A stretch of 64,000 nt of DNA, from NCBI RefSeq assembly GCF_003217355.1, contig NZ_QJTK01000009.1, positions 1 through 64,000 on the forward strand, written 5' to 3'. The stretch's first letter is position 1. Each line of letters opens with the position of its first letter. Source of the DNA: Rhodobacter viridis. GTDB lineage: Bacteria; Pseudomonadota; Alphaproteobacteria; Rhodobacterales; Rhodobacteraceae. Positions 52,466 to 61,085 of this stretch are shown piece by piece. Below the pieces are notes generated by a model, which did no database searches, had not been told where the DNA came from, and worked only from the letters and a program-made list of their open reading frames with translations. The translations under genes and the position numbers were made by a program.

Positions 52466-53422
52466 ATGAGCTTCCGCACCCAGCCGCCCGCCCCCGCCCG
52501 CCTCAACCGCTGCCAGCTGTTCGGCCCGGGCTCGCGCCCGGCGATCTTTGAAAAGATGGCGCAATCGGCGGCCGATGTGATCAACCTCGACCTCGAGGAT
52601 TCGGTCGCCCCCGATGACAAGCCGCAGGCGCGGCGCAACATCATCGAGGCCAGCCACACCATCGACTGGGGCAACAAATACCTGTCGGTGCGGATCAACG
52701 GCCTTGATACGCCGTTCTGGTATCGCGACGTGGTCGAGCTGCTCGAAGAGGGCTCGGAACGCATCGACCAGATCATGATCCCGAAAGTGGGCTGCGCCGC
52801 CGACGTTTACGCCGTCGATGCGCTGGTCACCGCGATCGAGGCCGCCAAGGGCCGCAAAAAGCGCATCTCGCTGGAAGTGATCATCGAATCGGCCGCGGGC
52901 ATCGCCCATGTCGAGGAAATCGCGGCCTCGAGCCCCCGGCTGCAGGCGATGAGCCTTGGCGCGGCCGACTTCGCCGCCTCGATGGGCATGGCGACGACCG
53001 GCATCGGTGGCACGCAGGAAAACTACTACATGCTGCATGCGGGCGTGAAACACTGGTCGGACCCGTGGCACTGGGCGCAGGCCGCCATCGTCGCCGCCTG
53101 CCGCACCCATGGCATCCTGCCGGTCGACGGCCCGTTTGGCGACTTCTCGGATGACGAAGGTTTCCGCGCCCAGGCGCTGCGCTCGGCCACTTTGGGCATG
53201 GTCGGCAAGTGGGCGATCCACCCGAAACAGGTCGCTCTGGCGAACGAAGTCTTCACGCCTTCTGACGCTGCGGTTGCAGAAGCGCGCGAGATTCTGGCTG
53301 CGATGGAAAAGGCCAAAGCCGAGGGCGCGGGCGCCACTGTCTACAAGGGGCGGCTTGTCGATATTGCCTCGATCCGGCAGGCAGAAGTGATTGTCAGACA
53401 GGCGGAAATGACTAAGGTCTGA
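52466..53422 (+). CDS. mcl1: L-malyl-CoA/beta-methylmalyl-CoA lyase
   Basis: 318 residues, the length of R. capsulatus Mcl1. HpcH/HpaI-citrate lyase barrel: INLDLEDSVAPDDK (metal/CoA), LEVIIESAAGI (metal Glu) and SLGAADFAASMGM (Asp) are intact, and WAIHPKQ is the C-terminal lid. The enzyme cleaves malyl-CoA and methylmalyl-CoA to acetyl-/propionyl-CoA plus glyoxylate, the last steps of the ethylmalonyl-CoA pathway used for acetate growth. ATG 52466 follows GAGAGACCCG. The divergent dgcN promoter region precedes it. Confidence 0.95.
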   Translation: MSFRTQPPAPARLNRCQLFGPGSRPAIFEKMAQSAADVINLDLEDSVAPDDKPQARRNIIEASHTIDWGNKYLSVRINGLDTPFWYRDVVELLEEGSERIDQIMIPKVGCAADVYAVDALVTAIEAAKGRKKRISLEVIIESAAGIAHVEEIAASSPRLQAMSLGAADFAASMGMATTGIGGTQENYYMLHAGVKHWSDPWHWAQAAIVAACRTHGILPVDGPFGDFSDDEGFRAQALRSATLGMVGKWAIHPKQVALANEVFTPSDAAVAEAREILAAMEKAKAEGAGATVYKGRLVDIASIRQAEVIVRQAEMTKV

Positions 53423-53434
53423 GCACCGTGTAAA

Positions 53435-53458
53435 CGATTCGTGACCGAATCGATTCGG
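53435..53458. promoter_or_regulatory. Overlapping palindromes after mcl1
   Basis: CGATTCG-TGAC-CGAATCG (53435-53452) overlaps the perfect 14-mer CCGAATCGATTCGG (53445-53458). They lie between the mcl1 stop and its terminator, upstream of accA. Confidence 0.4.
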
Positions 53459-53506
53459 ATCCCGGAGCAGCAGGGAGGGGAGGCCCGGCTGCATGAGGGA
53501 ACAGGG

Positions 53507-53531
53507 ACGCCCCGGACCTGCGCCGGGGCGT
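53507..53531 (+). terminator. Terminator of mcl1
   Basis: ACGCCCCGG (53507-53515) pairs with CCGGGGCGT (53523-53531), followed by TTCCAATTTT. Confidence 0.85.
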
Positions 53532-53643
53532 TTCCAATTTTACCCCGTCCCGCCCCGCGGCACTCTGCCCGCTTTTCCCTGCGTCAGTTGCAAATCCTGC
53601 CCCGCGCGGTCATATAGGCCACGACTGCGTTACGGAGGCTTCG

Positions 53644-54606
53644 ATGACGACCTATCTCGAGTTCGAAAAGCCGCTCGCCGAGATCGAGGGCAAGGCTGAG
53701 GAACTGCGGGCGCTTGCGCGCGCGAATTCGGGGATGGATGTCGAAAAGGAAGCGGCCGCGCTCGACAAGAAAGCGGCGCAGATGCTGAGCGAGCTTTACA
53801 AGGATCTGACGCCCTGGCGGAAATGCCAGGTGGCGCGTCACCCGGACCGGCCGCATTGCCGCGACTACATCAACGAGCTGTTCACCGAATACACGCCGCT
53901 CGCGGGCGATCGCAACTTTGCCGACGATCACGCGGTGATGGGTGGGCTTGCGCGCTTTGACGATCAGCCGGTCGTGGTGATCGGCCATGAAAAGGGCCAC
54001 GACACCGCGTCGCGGATCATCCACAATTTCGGCATGGCCCGCCCCGAGGGCTACCGCAAGGCGATCCGGCTGATGGACATGGCCGACCGCTTCGGCCTGC
54101 CGGTCGTGACCCTCGTCGACACCCCCGGCGCCTATCCGGGCAAGGGTGCCGAGGAACGCGGTCAGGCCGAGGCCATTGCGCGCTCGACCGAGAAATGCCT
54201 CTGCCTTGGCGTGCCGCTGATCTCGGTGATCATCGGCGAAGGCGGTTCGGGCGGGGCCGTGGCTTTCGCCACCGCCGACCGCATCGCGATGCTGGAACAT
54301 TCGGTCTATTCGGTGATCTCCCCCGAGGGCTGCGCCTCGATCCTGTGGAAGGATGCCGAGAAGATGCGCGAAGCCGCCGAGGCGCTGCGGCTGACGGCGC
54401 AGGATCTGAAGAAACTGGGCGTCATCGACCGGATCATCGCCGAACCGCTGGGCGGGGCGCAGCGCGACCGCAAGAAGACGATCGCAAGCGTCGGCGCCGA
54501 GATCGGCAAGATGCTCGCCGATCTGAAGGGCAAGAAACGCGCCGATATCCTGGCCGCCCGGCGCAAGAAATTCATCGACATGGGCTCGAAGGGTCTGGCG
54601 GCGTAA
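53644..54606 (+). CDS. accA: Acetyl-CoA carboxylase carboxyltransferase subunit alpha
   Basis: 320 residues. Start segment [20 protein letters not shown] is the AccA opening; the conserved carboxyltransferase core has [51 protein letters not shown] and [10 protein letters not shown]. With AccD it transfers carboxyl from biotin to acetyl-CoA for fatty-acid synthesis. The subunit is not with accD here, as usual. Own promoter in the 220-base gap and a terminator at 54628. Confidence 0.97.
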   Translation: MTTYLEFEKPLAEIEGKAEELRALARANSGMDVEKEAAALDKKAAQMLSELYKDLTPWRKCQVARHPDRPHCRDYINELFTEYTPLAGDRNFADDHAVMGGLARFDDQPVVVIGHEKGHDTASRIIHNFGMARPEGYRKAIRLMDMADRFGLPVVTLVDTPGAYPGKGAEERGQAEAIARSTEKCLCLGVPLISVIIGEGGSGGAVAFATADRIAMLEHSVYSVISPEGCASILWKDAEKMREAAEALRLTAQDLKKLGVIDRIIAEPLGGAQRDRKKTIASVGAEIGKMLADLKGKKRADILAARRKKFIDMGSKGLAA

Positions 54607-54627
54607 GTCACGGACCTTACCCAAGAA

Positions 54628-54651
54628 AAAGGGCGGCTCAAGCCGCCCTTT
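54628..54651. terminator. Bidirectional terminator between accA and plsC
   Basis: AAAGGGCGGCT (54628-54638) pairs with AGCCGCCCTTT (54641-54651), with A and T tails on both sides. Confidence 0.92.
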
Positions 54652-54674
54652 CGCATTTCGGGAGTTGGGAAGGC

Positions 54675-55406
54675 TCAGCCGATCTTCAGCCCGGCCTCGG
54701 CCATCAGCTTGTCCGAGGCGGCCTCGATCTGTTCTTCAATCACCTTCATGTAGTCACCCATCGGCATCCCGGCGTCGATCGGCGGCAGGAATTCCACCAC
54801 CGCCAGCCCCGGCTTGCGCAGGATCGCATGACGCGGCCAGAACACGCCCACATTCGTCGCCGCAGGCACGCAGGGCAGGCCGAGTTCGGCATAAAGCGCC
54901 CCGGCGCCAATCTTGTAGGGCTTCTTCGCCCCCGCCGCGACGCGGGTGCCCTGCGCGAAGATCACCAGCTGACCGCCCGCGAAGCGCGCATCCTTGGCCT
55001 GTTCCAGCATCCCCTTGATCGCCGCGCCGCGCTTGCCGCGATCGACCGGCACGCAGCCGATGAGATAGGCATACCAGCCGACGAAGGGGGTCCAGACCAG
55101 CTCTTTCTTCATGATGAACTTGCCCCGCGGGATCGCCGCGTAGATCATCAGAATGTCGAAGAAACTCTGGTGCTTCGCGGCGATCAGCACGTCGCCCTGC
55201 GGGATCTCGCCGCGGTATTCGGTCTTGATGCCGACGATCCAGCCCGCGCTCCAGCACACCCATTTGCAATAGCCGCGGCAGACATGGATGGCGGCAGACC
55301 GCCCGCCGATCAGCGCATAGGGCAGCCCGAACACGGCATAAACCGCCAGCATCACATACATCTGGATGATGAACACGACCGAGCGGATGTATTGCAGAAC
55401 GATCAT
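54675..55406 (-). CDS. plsC: 1-acyl-sn-glycerol-3-phosphate acyltransferase
   Basis: 243 residues. Acyltransferase motif I H79-QSFFD84 (HX4D), motif III FAQGTR (in place of FPEGTR) and two N-terminal hydrophobic segments. It acylates lysophosphatidate to phosphatidate at the inner membrane. Its ATG shares one base with the ftsX stop (TGATG), so it is the third gene of the ftsE-ftsX-plsC unit, coupling lipid synthesis to a division ABC complex. The FPEGTR Glu-to-Gln change may merit a check, though AQGTR occurs in other members. Confidence 0.93.
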   Translation of the reverse strand: MIVLQYIRSVVFIIQMYVMLAVYAVFGLPYALIGGRSAAIHVCRGYCKWVCWSAGWIVGIKTEYRGEIPQGDVLIAAKHQSFFDILMIYAAIPRGKFIMKKELVWTPFVGWYAYLIGCVPVDRGKRGAAIKGMLEQAKDARFAGGQLVIFAQGTRVAAGAKKPYKIGAGALYAELGLPCVPAATNVGVFWPRHAILRKPGLAVVEFLPPIDAGMPMGDYMKVIEEQIEAASDKLMAEAGLKIG

Positions 55407-56296
55407 CAGCGAATTCCCCTGAGCATGCGCAGCGCCGCGGCGCGGGTGGCGCCGTAGGCCACTACCGCAGCCAGCACCGGCAATGCAAGCGGCCAAAGCC
55501 AGCCCCAGCCGGTGAAGCCAAGCCCGGTCAGGAAGCCGCCCGCCACATCGGGGGCGGGCAGCGCAGCCACCGCCGCCATCCCGAGCGCTGTGCCGATCCC
55601 TGCACCCGCCAAACCGCGCTTGGTGAAACGCCGCACGAAGGCGCCGGCGATGAAGGCATCCTGCGCCCCCACAAGGCGCAGCGTCCGGATCACCTGCCCG
55701 TTCGCCGCCAGAGCCGCCTGCGCCGCCAGCGTGATCATCCCCGCCATCGCGCCCCCGATCAGCACGAGCGAGAGCCAGCCCAGAAGCCGCAACCGCCCGG
55801 CCGCCGCGATCAGCGGCTTGCGCCAGCGCGTGTGATCGTCGAGCACCGCGCCGGGCGCCTCGGCCGCAAGACGCAGCCGCAGACCCTCGGCATCGATGCC
55901 CTGATCGGTCTCGGTCAGCTCGACGAGCTTTGGCAGCGGCAGCGTGTCGACCGGCAGGTCGGGGCCGAACCACGGGTCCAGAAGCTTGCGCATCTCGCCC
56001 TCGTCCATCGGGCGGTAGCTCGCCACCCCGGGCGTCGTCGCCAGCGCATCCAGCACCGCGCGCAGCTGCGTCTCCATCTGATCGGCGGGGGCCGAAATCC
56101 GGATCGTGGCCGAGCGCGCCAGCGCCTCGGACCAGCGATCGGCAAGCCGCCCGGAGGCCATCGACAGCGCCAGCGCGAAAACCGCCAGGAAGGCCATCGC
56201 CGCCGAGGTCAGCACGGTCAGATTGGCGGTGAAGCCGGTGGGCGGAACGACCCGATCCGCCGTCGAAAGGTCAGAGCTGAAAGGATTGAACCGCAT
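55406..56296 (-). CDS. ftsX: FtsX-like cell-division ABC permease
   Basis: 296 residues, with a cytoplasmic N terminus, TM1 at about 29-49, a periplasmic domain (to about 160) and three C-terminal helices ending in GATRAAALRML; this is the FtsX layout. FtsEX controls peptidoglycan hydrolases at the septum. Starts with a one-base overlap with ftsE and ends with a one-base overlap with plsC, both as TGATG. The periplasmic part is divergent, as typical of alphaproteobacteria. Confidence 0.9.
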   Translation of the reverse strand: MRFNPFSSDLSTADRVVPPTGFTANLTVLTSAAMAFLAVFALALSMASGRLADRWSEALARSATIRISAPADQMETQLRAVLDALATTPGVASYRPMDEGEMRKLLDPWFGPDLPVDTLPLPKLVELTETDQGIDAEGLRLRLAAEAPGAVLDDHTRWRKPLIAAAGRLRLLGWLSLVLIGGAMAGMITLAAQAALAANGQVIRTLRLVGAQDAFIAGAFVRRFTKRGLAGAGIGTALGMAAVAALPAPDVAGGFLTGLGFTGWGWLWPLALPVLAAVVAYGATRAAALRMLRGIR

Positions 56297-56967
56297 CAGA
56301 GATCAGCCCCCGCCAGTTGCAGCCGCCGGTTCGCGATCCGCAGCACCCGCGCCGAAACCTGCGCCTTCGCCTGCCGGATCAGGTTCAGATCGTGCGTCGC
56401 AATCAGCACGGTCTTGCCGAGCTTGTTCAGCTCCATCAACAGCGACAGCAGCCGCAGCGACATTTCCCAGTCAAGGTTGCCGGTGGGCTCGTCGGCCAGA
56501 ATCACCTCGGGCGAGGTGATGATCGCCCGCGCCAAGGCCGCCCGTTGCCGCTCGCCGCCCGAAAGTTGCGGCGGCAGCGCGTTCATCTGTGCCTTCAGCC
56601 CGACCCAGGCCAGAAGCTCGGCCAGTTCCACCCCGTCGATCGGCTTGCCCGCCACGGTCAGCGGCAGCGCGACGTTTTCCGCCACCGAGAGGTGATCGAG
56701 GAACTGGCAGTCCTGATGCACGACGCCGATGCGCTGGCGCATCCGGGCAATGTCGTCGCGCCCCATCGTGCGCGCATCCTGCCCGTAAAGCCCCATGAAC
56801 CCCGACGAGGGCAGAAGCTCTGCATAACACAGCTTCAGGAACGTGGTCTTGCCCGCGCCCGAGGGCCCGGTCAGGAAGTGAAACGACCCCGGAACCAGCT
56901 TCAAGGTCATCTCTGCCAGAAGCTCGGTTCCGCCATAGCCGACGGCAACATCCTGCAACTCGATCAC
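56296..56967 (-). CDS. ftsE: Cell-division ATP-binding protein FtsE
   Basis: 223 residues. ABC ATPase: Walker A GPSGAGKTTFLK (about 36-47), signature LSGGERQR, Walker B EVILADEPTGNLD and the His switch in ATHDLNL. GTG at 56967 is the start because GGGGAGGGG is eight bases upstream; the longer frame is unsupported. First gene of ftsE-ftsX-plsC and divergent from a zinc-ribbon protein gene. Confidence 0.94.
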   Translation of the reverse strand: MIELQDVAVGYGGTELLAEMTLKLVPGSFHFLTGPSGAGKTTFLKLCYAELLPSSGFMGLYGQDARTMGRDDIARMRQRIGVVHQDCQFLDHLSVAENVALPLTVAGKPIDGVELAELLAWVGLKAQMNALPPQLSGGERQRAALARAIITSPEVILADEPTGNLDWEMSLRLLSLLMELNKLGKTVLIATHDLNLIRQAKAQVSARVLRIANRRLQLAGADL

Positions 56968-57019
56968 TGCGCGGCCCCTCCCCTGCTGCCCGGTTTTCGG
57001 GCGGCACCTGCGACACACT

Positions 57020-57065
57020 CAAACTATTGGAGTTTGTTTCTTTGCTTGCTACAACAAGCTTGTAG
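57020..57065. promoter_or_regulatory. Two tandem inverted repeats in the ftsE/zinc-ribbon divergent promoter
   Basis: CAAACT-ATTGG-AGTTTG (57020-57036) and CTACAA-CAAGC-TTGTAG (57049-57065), centres 29 bases apart, in an AT-rich patch upstream of the gene at 57108. Confidence 0.45.
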
Positions 57066-57107
57066 AAAAGGCCAGAATGGCGAGTGAGGGGCGAGGCTGG
57101 GAACCGA

Positions 57108-58469
57108 ATGCGGCTGATCTGCCCAAGATGCGGTGCGCAATACGAGGTGGATGATGTCATCATTCCCACCGCGGGGCGCGATGTGCAATGCTCTGGCTGC
57201 GGCCAGACCTGGTTCCAACCCAGCCGTCAGATGCTTGATGCGGCGCAGGAAAAGGCCCGCGAGGCGCAGGACGGCCTTGACCAATGGGATGTGAGTGCCC
57301 CCGAGCCGGAGGCCGCGACCGAAGCCGCTGCGGAACCTGAAGCCGCTGCGGTGGCCGAGGAGGAAGACTGGCCCGAACCCTTGCCCGAGGACTGGCCGGA
57401 CTTCGAGGCCGAGCCCGCACCGGACCCTGTCGCAGAGGCGGCCCCCGAAGCCGTGCCGGACCCCGAGGCCCCCGGCGCCGACGCCGGGGCCGAGATCCTC
57501 GACTGGGCCGTGCCTGCCACCCCGGCGCCCGCCGAGCCCGAACCGGCCGAGCTTGAAACGGCCGAGCTTGAAACGGATGTCTTGATCGCCATTTCCGAGC
57601 TGATGCGCTCGCATCCGCTGGCGCCCGCGGCCGAGCCGATCGAACCGGCGGCGACGACGCCCGAACCCGAGCCGCAGCAAGCAGAGCCGGAGGCCCCGGA
57701 GCCCGCGCCAGCCGTCGTCCCCCAGCCGATCGAGACTGCAGAAGTTGGCCCTGCGCCGCGCGTAGGCGCGATCCCGCGCCGGCCGCTCGACGAAAACCTG
57801 ATGGCCATCCTGCGCGAAGAAGCCGAACGCGAAGCCGCGGCCCGCCGGGCCGAAGGCAGCGGGATCGAGACGCAGGAAGAAATGAACCTTGATCCGGTGC
57901 TGACCAGCCCGGTGATGCCGACGGTTGCACCGCCTCCGCCGCCCCCGATGACGCCGCCCCCGATGACGCCGCCCTCGGTCCAGCCGCAGCGCGTGGCGCC
58001 GACCTTGCGCGCCGAGCCGTCGCGGCGGATGCTGGATTTCAGCGACCTCAACTCCGACGACGCCAGCGAGGGCGACCGTCACGCCGATCTGACCGAAGGC
58101 CCCGAGCCGGAAGAGGCCGAAAGCGCTGACCGTTTCCTGCGGCGGCGGCGTCTGCCCGATATCGACGAAATCAATTCGAGCCTGCGCGCCAGCGCCGACC
58201 GCAATGGGGACATCGCGGCGATGGGGATGATTCAGGGTCGGGATGAAGATCGCTCGGGCTTCCGCTTCGGCTTTTCCTCGGTGCTGCTGCTCGCCGCGAT
58301 TGCGGCGCTGCTTTATGCCTATGCGCCGAAACTGGCCGAGATGGTGCCCGCGGCGGGACCGCTGCTCGACAGCTATGTCGCGGCGGTGGATGCGGCGCGG
58401 ATCTGGCTGGATGCGCAACTGCGTGCGGTGATCGCGCAGGTTCAGGCGGGCGCCCCACCGCAAAGCTGA
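57108..58469 (+). CDS. MJ0042-type zinc-ribbon membrane protein
   Basis: 453 residues. The first 38 residues form an MJ0042 zinc ribbon (MRLICPRCGAQYEV with a second C-x2-C in QCSGCGQTW). A long acidic Pro/Ala/Glu-rich, presumably disordered linker (about 60-370) leads to one transmembrane helix (about 383-402, FSSVLLLAAIAALLYAYAP) and a short C-terminal segment. ATG 57108 is at the canonical zinc-ribbon start. Its pairing with ftsEX in divergent orientation suggests an envelope or division role, inferred only. A palindrome pair lies in the shared promoter. Confidence 0.85.
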   Translation: MRLICPRCGAQYEVDDVIIPTAGRDVQCSGCGQTWFQPSRQMLDAAQEKAREAQDGLDQWDVSAPEPEAATEAAAEPEAAAVAEEEDWPEPLPEDWPDFEAEPAPDPVAEAAPEAVPDPEAPGADAGAEILDWAVPATPAPAEPEPAELETAELETDVLIAISELMRSHPLAPAAEPIEPAATTPEPEPQQAEPEAPEPAPAVVPQPIETAEVGPAPRVGAIPRRPLDENLMAILREEAEREAAARRAEGSGIETQEEMNLDPVLTSPVMPTVAPPPPPPMTPPPMTPPSVQPQRVAPTLRAEPSRRMLDFSDLNSDDASEGDRHADLTEGPEPEEAESADRFLRRRRLPDIDEINSSLRASADRNGDIAAMGMIQGRDEDRSGFRFGFSSVLLLAAIAALLYAYAPKLAEMVPAAGPLLDSYVAAVDAARIWLDAQLRAVIAQVQAGAPPQS

Positions 58470-58478
58470 TCCGGGCGG

Positions 58479-61058
58479 CTATTGCCCCGCGAAACGGTCG
58501 AGCAGACGGCGCAGGTAGTCGCGTTCCGTCTCCGGCCGCTGCCGGTCGGCCGTGCGGCGGCGGATTTCATCGAGCAGATCGCGGGCGCGGCGATAGACGT
58601 CGTCCCCCTTCAGCAGATCGGAATCGGACCCGATCCGGCTGCCATCGCCGGTCGCCCGGCCGAGCGGATCACGCGGCAATTCACGCGCGCCATGTCCGCC
58701 CATCGCATCGCCGCGCCGCTCCATGCCTTCGGCGCCCTGACCGCTCTGGCCCTGCCCGTTTTCCTCGGCCATCGCCTCGCCCAGCTTGCGCATGCCCTCG
58801 CGCAGGGCTTCGATCGCATCGGCCTGCTTGTCGATGGCGCCGCCCAGATCGCCGTCCTTCAGCGCCTGTTCGGCGCCGTCCATCGCCTTGCCTGCGCCGT
58901 CCAGCGATCGTTCGGCCTCCTTGGCGGCGTCCCCGCCAAGACGCGGCATCAATCCGCGCTGGCGTTCCAGCTCCCGGCGCAGGGCCCGCTGACGCTCGGC
59001 AAGGCTCTTGCCCTGATCTTCCGCCGTGCCCTCCCCGGCTTGCGGCTGTCCGTCCGGTTGCGCTTGCGGCGCGCCCGGCCCCGGCTGTTCCAGCCCCGGA
59101 TCGACGCCCTCGGGCTGCGGGCTGCGCTGCATCTGGCGGAAGGAATCGTCCGACAGCTTCTGCTGATCGCGCAACGTCTGGCCCAGATCCTTCATCGCCT
59201 TGCCGCCGGGCATGTCGCCGTCGCCGCCCTCGCCCTGCGTGACCTTCATGTTCTGCATCATCCGGGACAGCTGATCGAGCAGCTCCTGCGCCTCCGCCAT
59301 CTTGCCTTCTTCCATCAGACGCTGGATTTCCTCCATCATCTTCTGGATCTGATCGCCGGTGATGCGCTGGCTGTCCTGCTTCTGCCCGAACTGCGGCCCC
59401 TGCTCCTGCTCGGTCGCGCGCTCGGCCAGCATTTGCAGATACCGATCGGTGGCCTCTTTCAGTTCCGCCATCAGCTTGGCGATCTCGTCCTTCGAGGCGC
59501 CGTTGCGGATCGCCTCGCTCAGCCGCTCCTGCGCCTGCTGCATCGCCGCCAGCGCATCGGCCAGACCGCCATCCTCGAGCAGTTTCGCCATGTCCCACAG
59601 GACCTTGGCGACCTCGTCACGGGCCTCGGGCGACAGCGGCCCGCCCTCGAGACGCTCGATCTGCGCATGCAGGGCCTCGGCCATCTGCGGGGCGGGAAAG
59701 ACACCTTCGGGCCGGTTCAGGATCGCGCGCAAAAGCGCGGCCGTGCGGGGGGCATTCTCGCGCGACCACAGCAAATCACGCCGCATCTCGATCAGCGCCG
59801 CCGCCCGCGGATCAAAGAACCGCCGCCCGGGCAGATCGAATGTCTGTTCGCCGCTCGTGCCGGTCTGGCCAAGACCATCCTCGACCGAGAGCGAAAGCTT
59901 GACCGGCAGGTTCGCCCAAGGATGCTCGGACATGTCCTCGGCCAGCGTTTCGGTGAAATCGGCGCGCGAGCCGGTGATCGGCAGCGGCAGATCGAAGACC
60001 AGATCCGGGCGCGGCTCGGGGTCGATCGCGAGCCCGTAGCGGCGGTCGATCGCCGCAAGATCAAGGCTGACATGCGCCTGCCCCTTGGCGATGCCGTAAT
60101 CGTCGGTGGCGTGGAAGGGTTGCGCCAGCTTGCCATCGGCGCGCCGTTCCGCCAGCCGGGGCAGTTCGACCGCGGGGGCGGCATCGGAGAGCAGCGTGAC
60201 CTTGAAGCTGCGCCCCATGCGCCCGCCGATCTCGACCATGCCCGAACGCCGGGCAATCAGATCAAGGCTTTGCACCTCGGCGCCCTCTGCCTTTTCGGGC
60301 GTGGCGGCGGGGCTCGACACGGTTTCGCTGAAGGGAACAGAACCGGGTGCACCATAGAAGCGGAAACTGAGCTTCGTGCCCTCGGGCAGCGACAGCGCAT
60401 CGCCGTCGACCCCGTTCAGATAAAGACCCGGCTTGCCGGTGTAGCGCGGCGGCTCGGCCCAGCCTTCCCAGGCGGGGCCCATCGCGGCCTCGGCGGCGCC
60501 GGGGGGTTGTGGATGCTCGGCTGGCTTGAAAATCGCGAGCGGCGCGCCAAAGATCAGCGCCACGGTGACGCCGGTCAGCGCGGAGATCCGCAGACCGTAG
60601 GGGTCACGCGGCGCCAGATCGGGCGTGGGCAAGGGCGCGCGGGCGGCAGCGGCGCGCTCGGCCATGCGACCGCGATGCAAAGCCCAAAGGGCGCGCGTCG
60701 CCGGATCGGTCTCGCCCAGCGCCAGACTGTCGGTCAGCGCGGCCAGCGGTCGACCGGGCAGGGTCGCATCCAGCCGGGCAATCGCCTCGGCCCGGGAGGG
60801 AAGACGAAACCGCCGGAACCCCGGTGCGGCCAAAACGACCGCAAGAAACCCAAGGCTTCCCGCCAGCACCGGCCACTGCCGCCCGCTCAGATAATCGGGC
60901 AGACGAAAGGCCAAAAGGGTGAAGGTGATCGCCGCAAGCGTCAGCAACGGCCAGAAGGCGCGCAGCAGCCGCTCGGCCGTCATCGCCGCCCGCGTCAGCG
61001 CGATCGGTCGGGCCAGCGGGGCGAGCGGGTCGCCCGGAAGGGGCGGCGGCGGCGGCAT
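58479..61058 (-). CDS. TIGR02302/DUF4175-family inner-membrane protein
   Basis: 859 residues. Two or three N-terminal membrane helices (about 33-75 and 155-175), a beta-rich central domain (about 200-400) with GLYLNGVDGDALSLPEGTKL, and a long helical, Gln/Glu/Gly-rich C terminus with many MxxxQ repeats (about 480-800), probably coiled coil. It matches the alphaproteobacterial TIGR02302 family of unknown function that sits beside lysA. 27 bases after it (upstream on the strand) lies lysA, so they are probably cotranscribed. A role in the envelope is inference. Confidence 0.85.
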   Translation of the reverse strand: MPPPPPLPGDPLAPLARPIALTRAAMTAERLLRAFWPLLTLAAITFTLLAFRLPDYLSGRQWPVLAGSLGFLAVVLAAPGFRRFRLPSRAEAIARLDATLPGRPLAALTDSLALGETDPATRALWALHRGRMAERAAAARAPLPTPDLAPRDPYGLRISALTGVTVALIFGAPLAIFKPAEHPQPPGAAEAAMGPAWEGWAEPPRYTGKPGLYLNGVDGDALSLPEGTKLSFRFYGAPGSVPFSETVSSPAATPEKAEGAEVQSLDLIARRSGMVEIGGRMGRSFKVTLLSDAAPAVELPRLAERRADGKLAQPFHATDDYGIAKGQAHVSLDLAAIDRRYGLAIDPEPRPDLVFDLPLPITGSRADFTETLAEDMSEHPWANLPVKLSLSVEDGLGQTGTSGEQTFDLPGRRFFDPRAAALIEMRRDLLWSRENAPRTAALLRAILNRPEGVFPAPQMAEALHAQIERLEGGPLSPEARDEVAKVLWDMAKLLEDGGLADALAAMQQAQERLSEAIRNGASKDEIAKLMAELKEATDRYLQMLAERATEQEQGPQFGQKQDSQRITGDQIQKMMEEIQRLMEEGKMAEAQELLDQLSRMMQNMKVTQGEGGDGDMPGGKAMKDLGQTLRDQQKLSDDSFRQMQRSPQPEGVDPGLEQPGPGAPQAQPDGQPQAGEGTAEDQGKSLAERQRALRRELERQRGLMPRLGGDAAKEAERSLDGAGKAMDGAEQALKDGDLGGAIDKQADAIEALREGMRKLGEAMAEENGQGQSGQGAEGMERRGDAMGGHGARELPRDPLGRATGDGSRIGSDSDLLKGDDVYRRARDLLDEIRRRTADRQRPETERDYLRRLLDRFAGQ

Positions 61059-61085
61059 CGGTCCTTTCCGGCCCGGACTACGGGA

